A DNA stretch of 64,000 nt. It comes from Actinomadura flavalba DSM 45200 (lineage in GTDB: Bacteria > Actinomycetota > Actinomycetes > Streptosporangiales > Streptosporangiaceae). The notes below the pieces were generated by a model. That model worked only from the letters and a program-made list of their open reading frames with translations, ran no database searches and was not told the DNA's origin. The stretch covers positions 519,572 to 583,571 of the forward strand of contig NZ_KB894096.1 of NCBI RefSeq assembly GCF_000374305.1. The letters run 5' to 3'. This document shows positions 16,887 to 30,172 of the stretch, piece after piece. Position numbers and translations under genes: made by a program. Position 1 is the stretch's first letter. Every line of letters begins with the position of its first letter.

Positions 16887-17888
16887 TCACTGCGCGAATA
16901 TCTGTACGAAGGCTTGGGCCAGCAGGGCGGGATCATGACGCGGCGCGCCACCCGGATCGGCGACGTCCGCCAGCACCAGCCTCCCGCCGAGCGCCGTCAC
17001 GGCCTTGTCGAGCGCCCCGGTGTCCTCCACGACGTTGCCGTCGGCGAGGACGACGTCGATGCGCAGATCGGGCGCGTGCGCCTGGAGGACCTCCAGGTGG
17101 GCCTGGGGGGAGAAGCCCTCGGTCTCGCCCGGCTGCGGCACCAGGTTCAGCGCCACCACCCGGCGTGCCGCCGTGCGCGTCAGCGCCCGCGCCAGCGCCG
17201 GGACCTTCAGGTGCGGGAGCACGCTGGTGAACCACGAGCCGGGTCCGAACACGACCCAGTCGGCGTCCTCCACGGCCGTCAGCGTCTCCACGCAGGCGGG
17301 CGGATCGGACGGAACCAGGTCGATGCCGAGCACCCGGCCGGGCGTGCCCGCGCACGCCACCTGGCCCTTCACCCGGCTGACGTCGTCGGGACGGTCGGGA
17401 TCGGCGCCGCGCACCTCGGCGACGATGTCCATCGGGACCGCCGCCATCGGCAGCACCCGGCCGTGCGCGCCGAGCAGCCGCCCGACCCACTCCAGCCCCT
17501 CGACCGTGGAGCCGGTGCGCTCGGACAGCAGCTCCCACAGCGCGACGATGAGCAGGTTCCCGACGGCGTGGTCGTGCAGCGCTCCCCGGCTGCGGAACCG
17601 GTGCTGCACCACGTCGCGCCAGGTCTGGCCCCACTCGTCGTCGCCGCACAGCGCGGCCAGCGCCATCCGCAGGTCGCCCGGGGGAAGGACGCCCAGCTCG
17701 GCGCGTAAGCGGCCGCTGGAGCCGCCGTCGTCGGCGACGGTGACGACGGCGGTCAACCGGTCGGTGACCCGCCGGAGCGCCGACAGCGACGCGTAGAGCC
17801 CGTGGCCGCCGCCGAGCGCCACGACCTTCGGTGACTGGCCCTCCACCGTGCCGCGCATCTCCTCGTTCCCGGCCCGCGCACGGGCCAC
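16887..17888 (-). CDS. yvcK: Gluconeogenesis factor YvcK/CofD-like protein
   Basis: A 333-residue UDP-sugar-binding protein of the CofD/YvcK family, linked to cell-wall precursor supply and growth on gluconeogenic carbon sources. The N-terminal VALGGGHGLYASLSALRR glycine-rich motif, TVADDGGSSGRLR and the PPGDLRMALAALC block are diagnostic. I chose GTG 17888 because GGGAG lies 5 bases upstream; GTG 17894, overlapping the rapZ stop, is the alternative. Its place between rapZ and whiA is conserved across Gram-positives. Confidence 0.93.
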   Translation of the reverse strand: MARARAGNEEMRGTVEGQSPKVVALGGGHGLYASLSALRRVTDRLTAVVTVADDGGSSGRLRAELGVLPPGDLRMALAALCGDDEWGQTWRDVVQHRFRSRGALHDHAVGNLLIVALWELLSERTGSTVEGLEWVGRLLGAHGRVLPMAAVPMDIVAEVRGADPDRPDDVSRVKGQVACAGTPGRVLGIDLVPSDPPACVETLTAVEDADWVVFGPGSWFTSVLPHLKVPALARALTRTAARRVVALNLVPQPGETEGFSPQAHLEVLQAHAPDLRIDVVLADGNVVEDTGALDKAVTALGGRLVLADVADPGGAPRHDPALLAQAFVQIFAQ

Positions 17889-17890
17889 GC

Positions 17891-18758
17891 TCACTCCCGG
17901 CCGAGGTCGCGGTGGGCGACCTGCACCTCGATGCCGTCGTCCCTCAGCCGGGCGGCGATCTGTTCCGCCATGGCCACACTACGGTGTTTACCGCCGGTAC
18001 ACCCCACGGCGAGTGTCACGTAGTGCTTGCCCTCGCGGTCGTAGCCCTCGGCGAGCAGCCGCAGCACCTCGGTGTAGGCGTCCAGGAACTCCTTGGCGCC
18101 GGGACGGCTCAGCACGTAGTCGCGGACGTCGGTGTCGCGGCCGGTCTTGGGGCGCAGTTCGGGCACCCAGTGCGGGTTCGGCAGGAACCGGCAGTCGACG
18201 ACGAGGTCGGCGTCGACGGGCAGGCCGTACTTGTAGCCGAACGAGACGACGGTCGCGCGCAGGCTGGACTCGCCGGTGTCGTGGCCGAAGAACCCGACGA
18301 TCTTCGCCCGCAGCTCGTGCACGTTCAGGCCGCTGGTGTCGATGACCAGGTCGGCCTCGGCGCGGACCTCGCGGACGAGGTCGCGTTCGCGGGCGATGCC
18401 GTCGACCAGGCGCCCGTCGCCCTGGAGCGGGTGCGGACGGCGGACGCTCTCGAACCGCCGCACCAGGTCGGCGTCGCCCGCCTCCAGGAAGACGACGCGC
18501 GGGTGCACGCCGCGCGCCTCCAGCTCGGCGATCGAGGTGTGCAGGTCGGCGGTGAAGCCGCGGCTGCGCACGTCGACCACGACGGCGATGCGGGGCACCG
18601 CGTCCTTCACCCGGCCGCCCAGGTCGGCCATGGTGGCCAGCAGCCCCGGCGGCAGGTTGTCGACCACGAACCAGTCGAGGTCTTCCAGGGCCTTGGCCGC
18701 CGTACTGCGTCCCGCGCCGGACATGCCCGTCACGATGATGATGTCGGGCACGTTCGTC

Positions 18759-18769
<11 letters not shown>
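17891..18769 (-). CDS. rapZ: RNase adapter/nucleotide-binding protein RapZ
   Basis: A 292-residue P-loop protein. Walker A is VTGMSGAGRSTAAK near the N-terminus, followed by WFVVDNLPPGLL. The C-terminal domain carries the family GCTGGKHRSVAMAEQIA signature (about residue 250). In E. coli it binds GlmZ and GlcN6P; in actinobacteria its partner is unclear, but linkage to yvcK and whiA points to cell-wall and division control. The start is ATG 18769, within the last 11 bases of uvrC, and the 24-codon longer frame is a uvrC shadow. Confidence 0.94.
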
Positions 18770-20777
<2,008 letters not shown>

Positions 20778-20827
20778 GCTTCCAGCGTAGTCGGCACCAC
20801 CGACAACCGGGGACGGGCGACGGGCCG

Positions 20828-21421
20828 CTACGCCGGGCCGGGCGCGTCGTGCGGCGGCGTGGTCCCGGCGGGGCGGTCGAGCAGGAGGTCGGTGGCGCGG
20901 GCGAGGACCTGTGCGCGGGTGCGGTCGCCGTGGTCGGCGGCGAGGAAGTGCTGCCCGATCGCCGCGCAGAAGGCCAGCAGGCTCCGGGCCTCGACCTCGT
21001 CGGGGTCGGCGCAGAAGGTGCCGATCACCTCGCGCAGCAGCCCCATGCGGCGGCCGTCGACGCGGCGCAGCCGGGCGGCGACCACCTCGTCGCGCCGGGC
21101 CCAGTCGCGGACGGCGAGGTCGATGGGCAGCAGGCGGTCGTCGGAGAACGTGAGCGCGCCCGCGCGCCGGATCTTGGTCCTGGGGTCGCCGCCCTCGTGC
21201 TCGACGCGGTCGAGCACCTCGTCGACGCTCTCGTGCTCCCAGGCGTCCAGCATCGCCTCCAGCAGGGCGCCACGGTCGGCGAAGTGCCCGTAGAACCCGC
21301 CCTTGGTGACGCCGAGCCGCTTGGCCAGCACCTCGACGCGCACGGCGTCGACGCCTCCCTCCGCGAGGACCCGCAGTCCTTCGTCGACCCACCGGTCGCG
21401 CGGTGTGCGCGTCACGGCCAC
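20828..21421 (-). CDS. TetR-family transcriptional repressor
   Basis: About 197 residues. The helix-turn-helix is VEVLAKRLGVTKGGFYGHFADR (residues ~25-55), typical of TetR; the ligand domain is of the TetR_C type with a WARRDEVVAARLRRVDGRR segment. GAGG sits 11 bases ahead of GTG 21421; GTG 21433 and 21415 are alternatives. It is divergent from a DUF2867 gene across a spacer holding two near-identical palindromes, so it most likely represses both itself and that gene. Confidence 0.88.
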   Translation of the reverse strand: MAVTRTPRDRWVDEGLRVLAEGGVDAVRVEVLAKRLGVTKGGFYGHFADRGALLEAMLDAWEHESVDEVLDRVEHEGGDPRTKIRRAGALTFSDDRLLPIDLAVRDWARRDEVVAARLRRVDGRRMGLLREVIGTFCADPDEVEARSLLAFCAAIGQHFLAADHGDRTRAQVLARATDLLLDRPAGTTPPHDAPGPA

Positions 21422-21448
21422 GGTGTGACCCACCTCACTTCACAGTTG

Positions 21449-21468
21449 TATATACGGAGCCGTATATA
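21449..21468. promoter_or_regulatory. TetR operator 1
   Basis: Perfect 20-base palindrome TATATACGGAGCCGTATATA. Its 16-base core TATACG-N4-CGTATA recurs at 21486-21501. Position just upstream of the repressor gene fits autoregulation. The local sequence is A/T-rich in a GC-rich genome. Confidence 0.8.
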
Positions 21469-21485
21469 TCGGTCTAGCGTCGAGT

Positions 21486-21501
21486 TATACGCCACCGTAT
21501 A
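21486..21501. promoter_or_regulatory. TetR operator 2
   Basis: TATACG-N4-CGTATA, the same arms and spacing as operator 1, with centres about 35 bases apart. It lies 19 bases before the ATG of the DUF2867 gene and would block its transcription when bound. Confidence 0.8.
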
Positions 21502-21519
21502 CAAGGACGGAGACCACCG

Positions 21520-21990
21520 ATGACCGTGCACGGAACCGTGGGAGCCCACGCCGTCCCCGCCTCCCTCCGCACGCTCGGCACCCTGCCCGCCGTCGACTAC
21601 GCCGACGACTTCGTCTTCGCCACGGACGTCGCCGCCACCCCGGAAAGGTGGGCGCGGGCGATGTTCGGCGACGTGCCGAGCCCCGGCGAACGGTTCATCT
21701 GGCGCGGCCTGCTCGGGCTCCGGCTCGCCCGCGGGCGCTCGCCGGAGACGGTCGCCGGATGGCGGGTCACCGGACGCGGCCCGGACTGGATCAGGCTGGA
21801 GGCCGCCTCCCGGTCGCTGACCGCCAACCTCGTCGTCCGGGCGGGCGGCGGCCAGGTGGCGCTGGGCACGCTGATGCACTACCGCCGGCCGCTCGGGCGC
21901 CTGGTGTGGACGCCGCTGTCCGCCGTCCACCGGCGCCTGGCGCCGGGCGTGTTCGGCCCCGCAGCGGCGACGATCCGGGCGGACGGCTAG
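21520..21990 (+). CDS. DUF2867 domain protein
   Basis: A 156-residue protein matching the DUF2867 pattern: YADDFVFATDVAATPERWARAM near the start, GLLGLRLA in the middle, a strand LEAASRSLTANLVVR, and a closing HRRLAPGVFG helix. No catalytic function is established for the family; homologues are often regulated by a neighbouring TetR repressor, as here. No signal peptide. GGACGGAGA precedes the ATG. Its end overlaps the convergent Rieske gene by 4 bases. Confidence 0.75.
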   Translation: MTVHGTVGAHAVPASLRTLGTLPAVDYADDFVFATDVAATPERWARAMFGDVPSPGERFIWRGLLGLRLARGRSPETVAGWRVTGRGPDWIRLEAASRSLTANLVVRAGGGQVALGTLMHYRRPLGRLVWTPLSAVHRRLAPGVFGPAAATIRADG

Positions 21991-22424
21991 GCGCCGACGA
22001 TCGCGTCGCCGTCGAGCCGGACGGGGTACTCCTTCAGCGGCGCCTTCGCCGGACCCTTCTTGACGGACCCGTCGGCGATGGCGAACGCGCTCTTGTGGCA
22101 CGGGCACTCCACCAGGCCGTCGGCGACCCGGTCGGTCTGGCAGCCCTGATGGGTGCAGGTGGAGTCGAACGCCTTGAACTCGCCCCGCGCGGGCTGGGTG
22201 ACGACGACCTTGAGGGCGCTGTTGATCGTGCCACCGCCCACCGGGACGTCGGCCGCCTTCGCCAGCTCCCTGCCCGCCAGCGCGCTCGCGTCGCGGGCGG
22301 GCTCGGCCGTGGGCGCGCACGCGCCCAGGACGGCCGCCGCGCACGCGGCGCCGCCGCCCGCCAGCACCGTGCGGCGCGGCGGTCCGCCGGGCACCGCGGT
22401 CACGTCATCGCTCATGGTCCACAT
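21987..22424 (-). CDS. Rieske [2Fe-2S] protein with Tat/lipoprotein-like N-terminus
   Basis: A 145-residue protein. The cluster ligands are complete: CTHQGC (about residue 90) and CPCHKS (about residue 108). The N-terminus has twin arginines (PPRRTVL) followed by a hydrophobic stretch ending VLGAC, which could be a Tat signal with a lipobox cysteine, placing the iron-sulfur domain outside the membrane. Such small Rieske proteins act as electron carriers; a partner oxidoreductase is not encoded next to it. ATG 22424 and ATG 22415 are both possible, and neither has a clear ribosome-binding site. It follows uvrA by 47 bases on the same strand. Confidence 0.85.
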   Translation of the reverse strand: MWTMSDDVTAVPGGPPRRTVLAGGGAACAAAVLGACAPTAEPARDASALAGRELAKAADVPVGGGTINSALKVVVTQPARGEFKAFDSTCTHQGCQTDRVADGLVECPCHKSAFAIADGSVKKGPAKAPLKEYPVRLDGDAIVGA

Positions 22425-22471
22425 GATGACCCATACGCGCCGGTGCGCGGGCCGGGTTCAGCGCCCGGGGC

Positions 22472-25306
<2,835 letters not shown>

Positions 25307-25435
25307 GGCGTTGTTCCCGGTCCTTTGCGTTGCGGGCGCGACCCGTCGGGACGCGACGCGTCCCCGGTTGGGGCTGACGAGAGGGGCTGGCACTCTCCCC
25401 GACATGTAACAGCGGCCCCCGTCGCTTCATTTCGA

Positions 25436-25451
25436 CCGTACACGTGTTCGA
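25436..25451. promoter_or_regulatory. Candidate LexA (SOS) box upstream of uvrA
   Basis: The minus strand reads TCGAACACGTGTACGG, matching the actinobacterial SOS palindrome TCGAAC-N4-GTTCGA except in the second arm. It is the only such match I noticed near a DNA-repair gene here. The likely -10 for uvrA is the TTACAT region about 30 bases further down. Confidence 0.6.
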
Positions 25452-25495
25452 ACATCACCCGCCACCGGAACGCGCCCCTCCCCCGCGCCCGCGCC

Positions 25496-26089
25496 TCAGC
25501 TCCGGCGCGGGCCGCCGGCCAGCACGAAGCGCATCCGGCGGCCCGTCTCGGCGTGCGCGACGGGCGGATGGTCGAAGCACCCGGCGAGCGTGTAGCCGAG
25601 CCGCCGGGCGACGGCGGCGCTGGCGGCGTTGCCGACGTCACAGTGGATCTCCAGCCGCCGGACGCCCGGCAGCGCCAGGCCCGCCCGGGTGAGCGCGCCC
25701 GCCGCGCCGGTCGCGAGGCCGCGCCCGGTGTGGGCCGAGTGGACCCAGTAGCCGATCTCCAGGACGCCGGGGCCGCCCCGGGCGTGCAGCGCGCAGCCGC
25801 CGAGGACGCGCGGCGCGGCGCCGCCGTCCGGCGCGAAGATCCCGTAGGAGAAGGCGGTGCAGGCGTCCCAGTCGCGCCGGGCACCGCGCACGAAGTCGGC
25901 GCGCTCCCCCGGCGCGGACGGCGCGGTGGCCCACGCCATCCACGCGTGCAGCTCGGTGAACGACTCGGTGACGGCGCGGTCGACGGCGGGGGCGTCCCCG
26001 TCGCGCCAGCGGCGCAGCACGGCCGCGCCGAGGACGAACCGCTCCGGCGGCCGTCCGCCGGGCCGCCACGCCTGCGGGTCCGTCGTCAT
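25496..26089 (-). CDS. GNAT family N-acetyltransferase (RimJ/RimL type)
   Basis: A 197-residue acetyltransferase. It has VLRRWRDGDAPAVDRAV at the N-terminus, EIGYWVHSAHTGRGLATGAAGAL as the acetyl-CoA loop (about residues 110-135), and the NAASAAVARRLGYTL block near the C-terminus. The longest frame reaches back across the next gene as a shadow; ATG 26089, behind GAGGA, is the sensible start. The gene is divergent from a SnoaL-like gene. Substrate unknown. Confidence 0.83.
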   Translation of the reverse strand: MTTDPQAWRPGGRPPERFVLGAAVLRRWRDGDAPAVDRAVTESFTELHAWMAWATAPSAPGERADFVRGARRDWDACTAFSYGIFAPDGGAAPRVLGGCALHARGGPGVLEIGYWVHSAHTGRGLATGAAGALTRAGLALPGVRRLEIHCDVGNAASAAVARRLGYTLAGCFDHPPVAHAETGRRMRFVLAGGPRRS

Positions 26090-26212
26090 CTCCTCATCCT
26101 GTCCCGCCGCGCCCGTCCCGGCCACCGGAATACGCGCCCCGGCCCGGACCGCGGCCATGATCGCTAGTTTGGGAGCGTTCCACCCGCCCCGGAGTACCGA
26201 AGGAGTCCCCCC

Positions 26213-26632
26213 GTGACCACCACCCGCACCCCCGACGACCTGTTCGCCGAGTTCCAGCGCGGCGTCCTCGGCGACGGGCTTCCGCTGACCGAGGACATGC
26301 TGGCCGAGGACGTCGTCGTGGAGATGCCGTTCCTGCCCGCCGGGATGCCCCGGCGGATCGAGGGGCGGGACGCCTACCTGGCGTTCTCCGAAGCGGCCGA
26401 CGCCGGGCACGTCGTGCGGTTCACCGAGTTCCGCGACGTCGTCGTGCACCGCACCGCCGACCCCGAGGTGATCATCGCCGAGTACGAGCTGGCCGGGACG
26501 CGTACCGACACCGGCGCGACCGGCTCCAGCGGCTTCGTCATCGTGCTGCGGGCGCGCGACGGCCGGATCGCGCACTGGCGCGAGTACCAGAACGTCCCGG
26601 CCATGGGCGACCTGATGGGCGGCCTCGGCTAG
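26213..26632 (+). CDS. SnoaL/NTF2-like fold protein
   Basis: A 139-residue cone-shaped NTF2-like protein. It has an N-terminal helix (LFAEFQRGVLGDG), MLAEDVVVEMPFLPAGMPRRIEGRDAYLAF, and the curved sheet strands VIIAEYELAGT and FVIVLRARDGRIAHWREYQNV. Family members are polyketide cyclases, isomerases or simple ligand binders, and no specific active-site set is evident. The start is GTG 26213 behind GAAGGAG. TAGTTT at 26163-26168 may be its -10. Confidence 0.75.
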   Translation: MTTTRTPDDLFAEFQRGVLGDGLPLTEDMLAEDVVVEMPFLPAGMPRRIEGRDAYLAFSEAADAGHVVRFTEFRDVVVHRTADPEVIIAEYELAGTRTDTGATGSSGFVIVLRARDGRIAHWREYQNVPAMGDLMGGLG

Positions 26633-26640
26633 CGCGTCCG

Positions 26641-27123
26641 TCACCGCACCGGGATCTCCGCCGCGATCAGCGTCCAGGCCAGGAAGACGACGGCGGTCCC
26701 GAGCGCCCACGCCAGGGCCGCCGCCGCCAGGGCGCAGCAGCGGTGCGCGGCGGCGGCGAGGCGGCGCAGCTCGGTGTCGCGGACGGCGGCGGGCAGCGCG
26801 GCGCCCAGGCTGGACGGCGTCCACGGCACGTCCGGCTCGGCGGGCGCGCCGGTGCGTCCGCGGAATTCACCGAGCGCGGCGAGCATCCCGCGCCGCGCCC
26901 GGACCGCGCAGCCCGCCGCGACGCCGAACGGGACGGCGGGCCCGGCCAGCAGGACCAGCCCGGCCGGGCCGGTGCCCGCCGCCAGCCGCGCCGCGACACC
27001 GGCCAGCACGAGGGCCAGCAGGACGCCCGTCACCTCCGCGTCGCGGACGCACAGCCGCAGCAGGGCGCAGGCGTGGCCGAGGGGATCGTCCCGGTCGTCC
27101 ACCCGGTACGGGGCCGTCGTCAT
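26641..27123 (-). CDS. Small multi-pass membrane protein
   Basis: A 160-residue protein with about four hydrophobic helices: near residues 33-50, 52-75, 110-128 (weak) and 132-155. A cytoplasmic-looking middle loop carries EFRGRTGAPAEPDVPWTPSSLG. I do not recognise a family. ATG 27123 is chosen because GAGGAG lies 9 bases upstream; the GTG two codons earlier is too close to that site. It converges on the SnoaL-like gene with an 8-base gap. Confidence 0.65.
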   Translation of the reverse strand: MTTAPYRVDDRDDPLGHACALLRLCVRDAEVTGVLLALVLAGVAARLAAGTGPAGLVLLAGPAVPFGVAAGCAVRARRGMLAALGEFRGRTGAPAEPDVPWTPSSLGAALPAAVRDTELRRLAAAAHRCCALAAAALAWALGTAVVFLAWTLIAAEIPVR

Positions 27124-27283
27124 GAGCACCGGCTCCTCTCCGGCCGGGAGCGTCCCGGCCGTCCGGCCTCAGCATGCGTCCGTTCCGCCCCGGATTCCGC
27201 GTGATGTGACACGGTTCGACGGAGTCGCGGGCCACACCGGCGTCACCGATGCGCGAGGATGGCCACCGGCGACGGGAGGCGAC

Positions 27284-27946
27284 ATGAGTTACACCGGACA
27301 CGTCCAGGCCGGCGGACGGCCGGACGTGCGCGAACTGCCCGGACTGACCGTCACCAAGGTGTCGGTGGGCCCCTACGACAACAACGCGTACCTGCTGCGC
27401 TGCACGGCGACCGGCGAGCGGCTGCTGATCGACGCCGCCAACGAGGCGGCCCGGCTGCTGGAGCTGGTCGGGGACGGGCCGCTCGGCCGCGTCGTCACCA
27501 CGCACCGCCACCAGGACCACTGGGAGGCGCTGGCCGAGGTGGCGGACGCGACCGGGGCGGCGGTGACGGCGCATCCGTTCGACGCCGAGCCGCTACCGGT
27601 CCCGGTGACCGACCCGGTCGAGCACGGCGACACGATCGCGTTCGGCGCGGTGACGCTGGAGGTGATCCACCTGCGCGGTCACACGCCGGGCTCGATCGCG
27701 CTGCTGTACGACGCCGAGGGCGCGGCGGGCCATCCGCACCTGTTCACCGGCGACAGCCTGTTCCCCGGCGGCGTCGGCAACACCTGGGGCGACCCGACGC
27801 GGTTCGCGCAGTTGCTCGGCGACGTCGAGGAGCGCGTGTTCGACCGTCTCCCCGACACCACGTGGTTCTACCCGGGCCACGGCGACGACTCCACGCTCGG
27901 CCGCGAGCGCCCGTCCCTGCCGGAGTGGCGCCGCCGCGGCTGGTGA
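27284..27946 (+). CDS. Metallo-beta-lactamase-fold hydrolase
   Basis: A 220-residue soluble MBL enzyme. The HxHxDH zinc motif is in TTHRHQDHWEAL (about residue 70), the third-histidine strand is LRGHTPGSIALL (about 130), a GDSLFPGGVGN aspartate loop lies near 160, and WFYPGHGDDS supplies the last histidine. The glyoxalase II-like pattern suggests thioester or lactone hydrolysis. In several actinobacteria a similar MBL gene lies near uvrA and terC, so the neighbourhood may be conserved. GGGAGG precedes the ATG. Confidence 0.85.
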   Translation: MSYTGHVQAGGRPDVRELPGLTVTKVSVGPYDNNAYLLRCTATGERLLIDAANEAARLLELVGDGPLGRVVTTHRHQDHWEALAEVADATGAAVTAHPFDAEPLPVPVTDPVEHGDTIAFGAVTLEVIHLRGHTPGSIALLYDAEGAAGHPHLFTGDSLFPGGVGNTWGDPTRFAQLLGDVEERVFDRLPDTTWFYPGHGDDSTLGRERPSLPEWRRRGW

Positions 27947-27990
27947 CGGCGCGGCCCGCGCCACCGGCCGGACCGCTCCGGAAACGGGCG

Positions 27991-28020
27991 CGGCCCGCGT
28001 GCGAGTTCGCACGCGGGCCG
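27991..28020. terminator. Strong bidirectional terminator
   Basis: A perfect 30-base inverted repeat, CGGCCCGCGTGCGA and its complement separated by two bases, between the convergent MBL hydrolase and the GPGG membrane protein genes. Confidence 0.8.
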
Positions 28021-28067
28021 TCTGGGTGGATGGAGGGGAATCGAGGTGCGGGGCTCCTGGCCCCGCG

Positions 28068-28217
28068 TCATACGTTGAAGATGCTGACGCCACCCGGGCC
28101 CACGAGCAGGCCGAGGACGATCAGAACGATGCCCCAGAGGAGGTCGCGCCGGGCGACGATGACGTAGATACCGAAGATGACGAGGGCGACGGCGATGAGC
28201 CACAGGATCGTAACCAT
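28068..28217 (-). CDS. GPGG-motif small membrane protein
   Basis: A 49-residue protein made of two hydrophobic helices (about residues 2-21 and 26-40) separated by a basic turn (VARRDLLWG) and ending with the motif VGPGG-VSIFNV. This matches the actinobacterial small membrane family named for its GPGG motif; its function is unknown. ATG 28217, with GGGGAT 9 bases upstream, gives the compact two-helix protein; the longer frame adds 80 polar residues of no coding character. It is divergent from the P-loop ATPase gene. Confidence 0.8.
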   Translation of the reverse strand: MVTILWLIAVALVIFGIYVIVARRDLLWGIVLIVLGLLVGPGGVSIFNV

Positions 28218-28413
28218 GGCGGCGAAATCCCCTAAGCGGGACACCCCAAACCATGAATCACGTTCTCGCAGGTCAGAGCCATCATTTTCCGTCTCTCGGA
28301 ATGATCGGATTTCCCCGGGCCACCGGCTCGCCCGCCGAACCCGGAACCGCCCGCGACGGTCGTTCGTCGTATCCACCGTCAACCGAAGAACGGCGCGAGG
28401 GCGGGAGACGGCC

Positions 28414-29016
28414 ATCCACGAACTCGACGCGGCGGGCGCCGGCGCGGTCCGGGACACCGTGCTGCGCTATCCGGCCGGATCGCTGGTCCTGGTCGCCGGG
28501 CTGCCGGGCGCGGGCAAGAGCCACCTGCTCGACCGCGTCTACCGGATGCGCGGCGACGAGACGCGCCCCTTCGACACCGGCTCGGTGCTGGTGATCGACT
28601 CGCGGCAGTCCCGCAACTGGTGGGCGCGCCCGCTCACGATCTTCCCGCCGCGCTGGCGCGTCCCGCTGGTGCACCTCACGCACGTGTGGCGCATCGCGCG
28701 CGCCGTCGCGCAGGGCCGCTCGGTCGTCGCACACACGCGCGGCACCTGGCCGCATCTGCTGCGCTGGTTCGCGCGGCTGGCGCGGCGGCACGGCGGCGAA
28801 CTGCACCTCGTCCTGCTGTCGGTCCCGCCCGAGACGGCGCGCGCGGGCCAGCTCGCCCGCGGCCGCGTCGTCCTGGACCGCACCTTCGCCCGTCACTGCC
28901 GCCGCTGGGAACCCCTCGTCCGCCGGGCCGAGGCGGGCGACACCGCCCCCGCCGCGGGCGCCACCGTCCTCGACCGCGCCGCCGCCGACCGCATCGCCCG
29001 CATCACCTTCCGCTGA
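28414..29016 (+). CDS. P-loop ATPase of unknown role, start uncertain
   Basis: A soluble AAA/zeta-toxin-like P-loop protein of about 200 residues. Walker A is VLVAGLPGAGKSHLLDR; a Walker B-like SVLVIDSRQSRNWW follows about 40 residues later; LHLVLLSVPPETARAGQLARGR is a kinase-like lid helix. Coding character begins around 28414, yet no ATG or GTG lies there. The ATC at 28414 has GGGAG 8 bases upstream, while the first in-frame GTG (28459) would leave only about 12 residues before Walker A. The upstream in-frame ATGs (28177, 28216) fall inside the divergent GPGG gene. The substrate is unknown. Confidence 0.65.
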   Translation: MHELDAAGAGAVRDTVLRYPAGSLVLVAGLPGAGKSHLLDRVYRMRGDETRPFDTGSVLVIDSRQSRNWWARPLTIFPPRWRVPLVHLTHVWRIARAVAQGRSVVAHTRGTWPHLLRWFARLARRHGGELHLVLLSVPPETARAGQLARGRVVLDRTFARHCRRWEPLVRRAEAGDTAPAAGATVLDRAAADRIARITFR

Positions 29017-29086
29017 TCCGCACCCGGCGGGAACGGAGCGCCGGGGTGCCTAGACTCGGGCGGGACGAACGACGAAAGGTGCCGCA

Positions 29087-30172
29087 ATGACGCAGCAGGT
29101 CAGAGGGGTGATCGCCGCCGGTAAGGGGGCGCCGGTCACGGTGGAGACGATCAACGTCCCGGACCCGGGGCCGGGCGAGGCCGTCGTCCGGGTCCAGGCG
29201 TGCGGGGTGTGCCACACCGACCTGCACTACCGGGAGGGCGGGATCAACGACGAGTTCCCGTTCCTGCTCGGCCACGAGGCCGCCGGGATCGTGGAGGAGG
29301 TCGGCGCCGGGGTCACCGACGTCGAGCCGGGCGACTTCGTCGTGCTGAACTGGCGGGCCGTGTGCGGGCAGTGCCGGGCCTGTAAGCGCGGCCGCCCGTG
29401 GTACTGCTTCGCCACGCACAACGCCCGGCAGAAGATGACGCTGGCGGACGGCACCGAGCTGTCCCCCGCGCTCGGCATCGGCGCGTTCGCGGAGAAGACG
29501 CTGGTGGCCGCCGGGCAGTGCACCAAGGTCGACCCGGCGGCGCGGCCGGAGGTCGCGGGGCTGCTCGGCTGCGGCGTCATGGCCGGGCTCGGCGCGGCGC
29601 TCAACACCGGGAACGCGCAGCGCGGCGACACCGTCGCCGTCATCGGCTGCGGCGGCGTGGGCGCCGCGTCGGTGCTCGGCGCGCGGCTGGCCGGGGCGGC
29701 GCGGATCATCGCCGTCGACCTGGACGAGCGCAAGCTCGCCACCGCGACGGCGCTCGGCGCCACCGACACGGTCGCGGCCCGTGACACCGACGTGGTCGAG
29801 GCCGTCCGCGACCTGACCGGCGGGTTCGGCGCCGACCTCGTCATCGACGCGGTCGGCCGCCCGGAGACCTACGAGCAGGCGTTCTACGCCCGCGACCTGG
29901 CCGGGACGGTCGTGCTCGTCGGCGTCCCGACGCCGGAGATGCGGCTGGACCTGCCGCTGCTGGACGTGTTCGGGCGGGGCGGGTCGCTGAAGTCGTCCTG
30001 GTACGGCGACTGCCTGCCCTCCCGCGACTTCCCGATGCTCATCGACCTGTACCTCCAGGGCCGTCTCGACCTGGACGCGTTCGTGTCCGAGACGATCCCG
30101 CTGGACGGCGTCGAGGACGCGTTCGCCAAGATGCACCACGGCGACGTGCTGCGCTCGGTGGTGGTGTTCTGA
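29087..30172 (+). CDS. S-(hydroxymethyl)mycothiol dehydrogenase
   Basis: Zinc-dependent, NAD-linked class III-type alcohol dehydrogenase of 361 residues that oxidises the mycothiol adduct of formaldehyde. The catalytic zinc cysteine is in GVCHTDLHYREGG, with GHEAAG following. The structural zinc lobe is CGQCRACKRGRPWYC, and the NAD-binding glycines are GCGGVGAASVLGARLAG (about residue 182). Overall it reads like actinobacterial MscR/AdhE2 enzymes. The ribosome-binding site is GAAAGG. The stop overlaps the next start, so the MBL hydrolase is coupled. Confidence 0.9.
   Translation: MTQQVRGVIAAGKGAPVTVETINVPDPGPGEAVVRVQACGVCHTDLHYREGGINDEFPFLLGHEAAGIVEEVGAGVTDVEPGDFVVLNWRAVCGQCRACKRGRPWYCFATHNARQKMTLADGTELSPALGIGAFAEKTLVAAGQCTKVDPAARPEVAGLLGCGVMAGLGAALNTGNAQRGDTVAVIGCGGVGAASVLGARLAGAARIIAVDLDERKLATATALGATDTVAARDTDVVEAVRDLTGGFGADLVIDAVGRPETYEQAFYARDLAGTVVLVGVPTPEMRLDLPLLDVFGRGGSLKSSWYGDCLPSRDFPMLIDLYLQGRLDLDAFVSETIPLDGVEDAFAKMHHGDVLRSVVVF

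Noticed and set aside
27868..28254. 128-codon minus-strand frame overlapping the GPGG gene
   Set aside because: Arg/His-rich shadow across a perfect terminator hairpin; the 49-residue frame has clear membrane helices and the GPGG motif.
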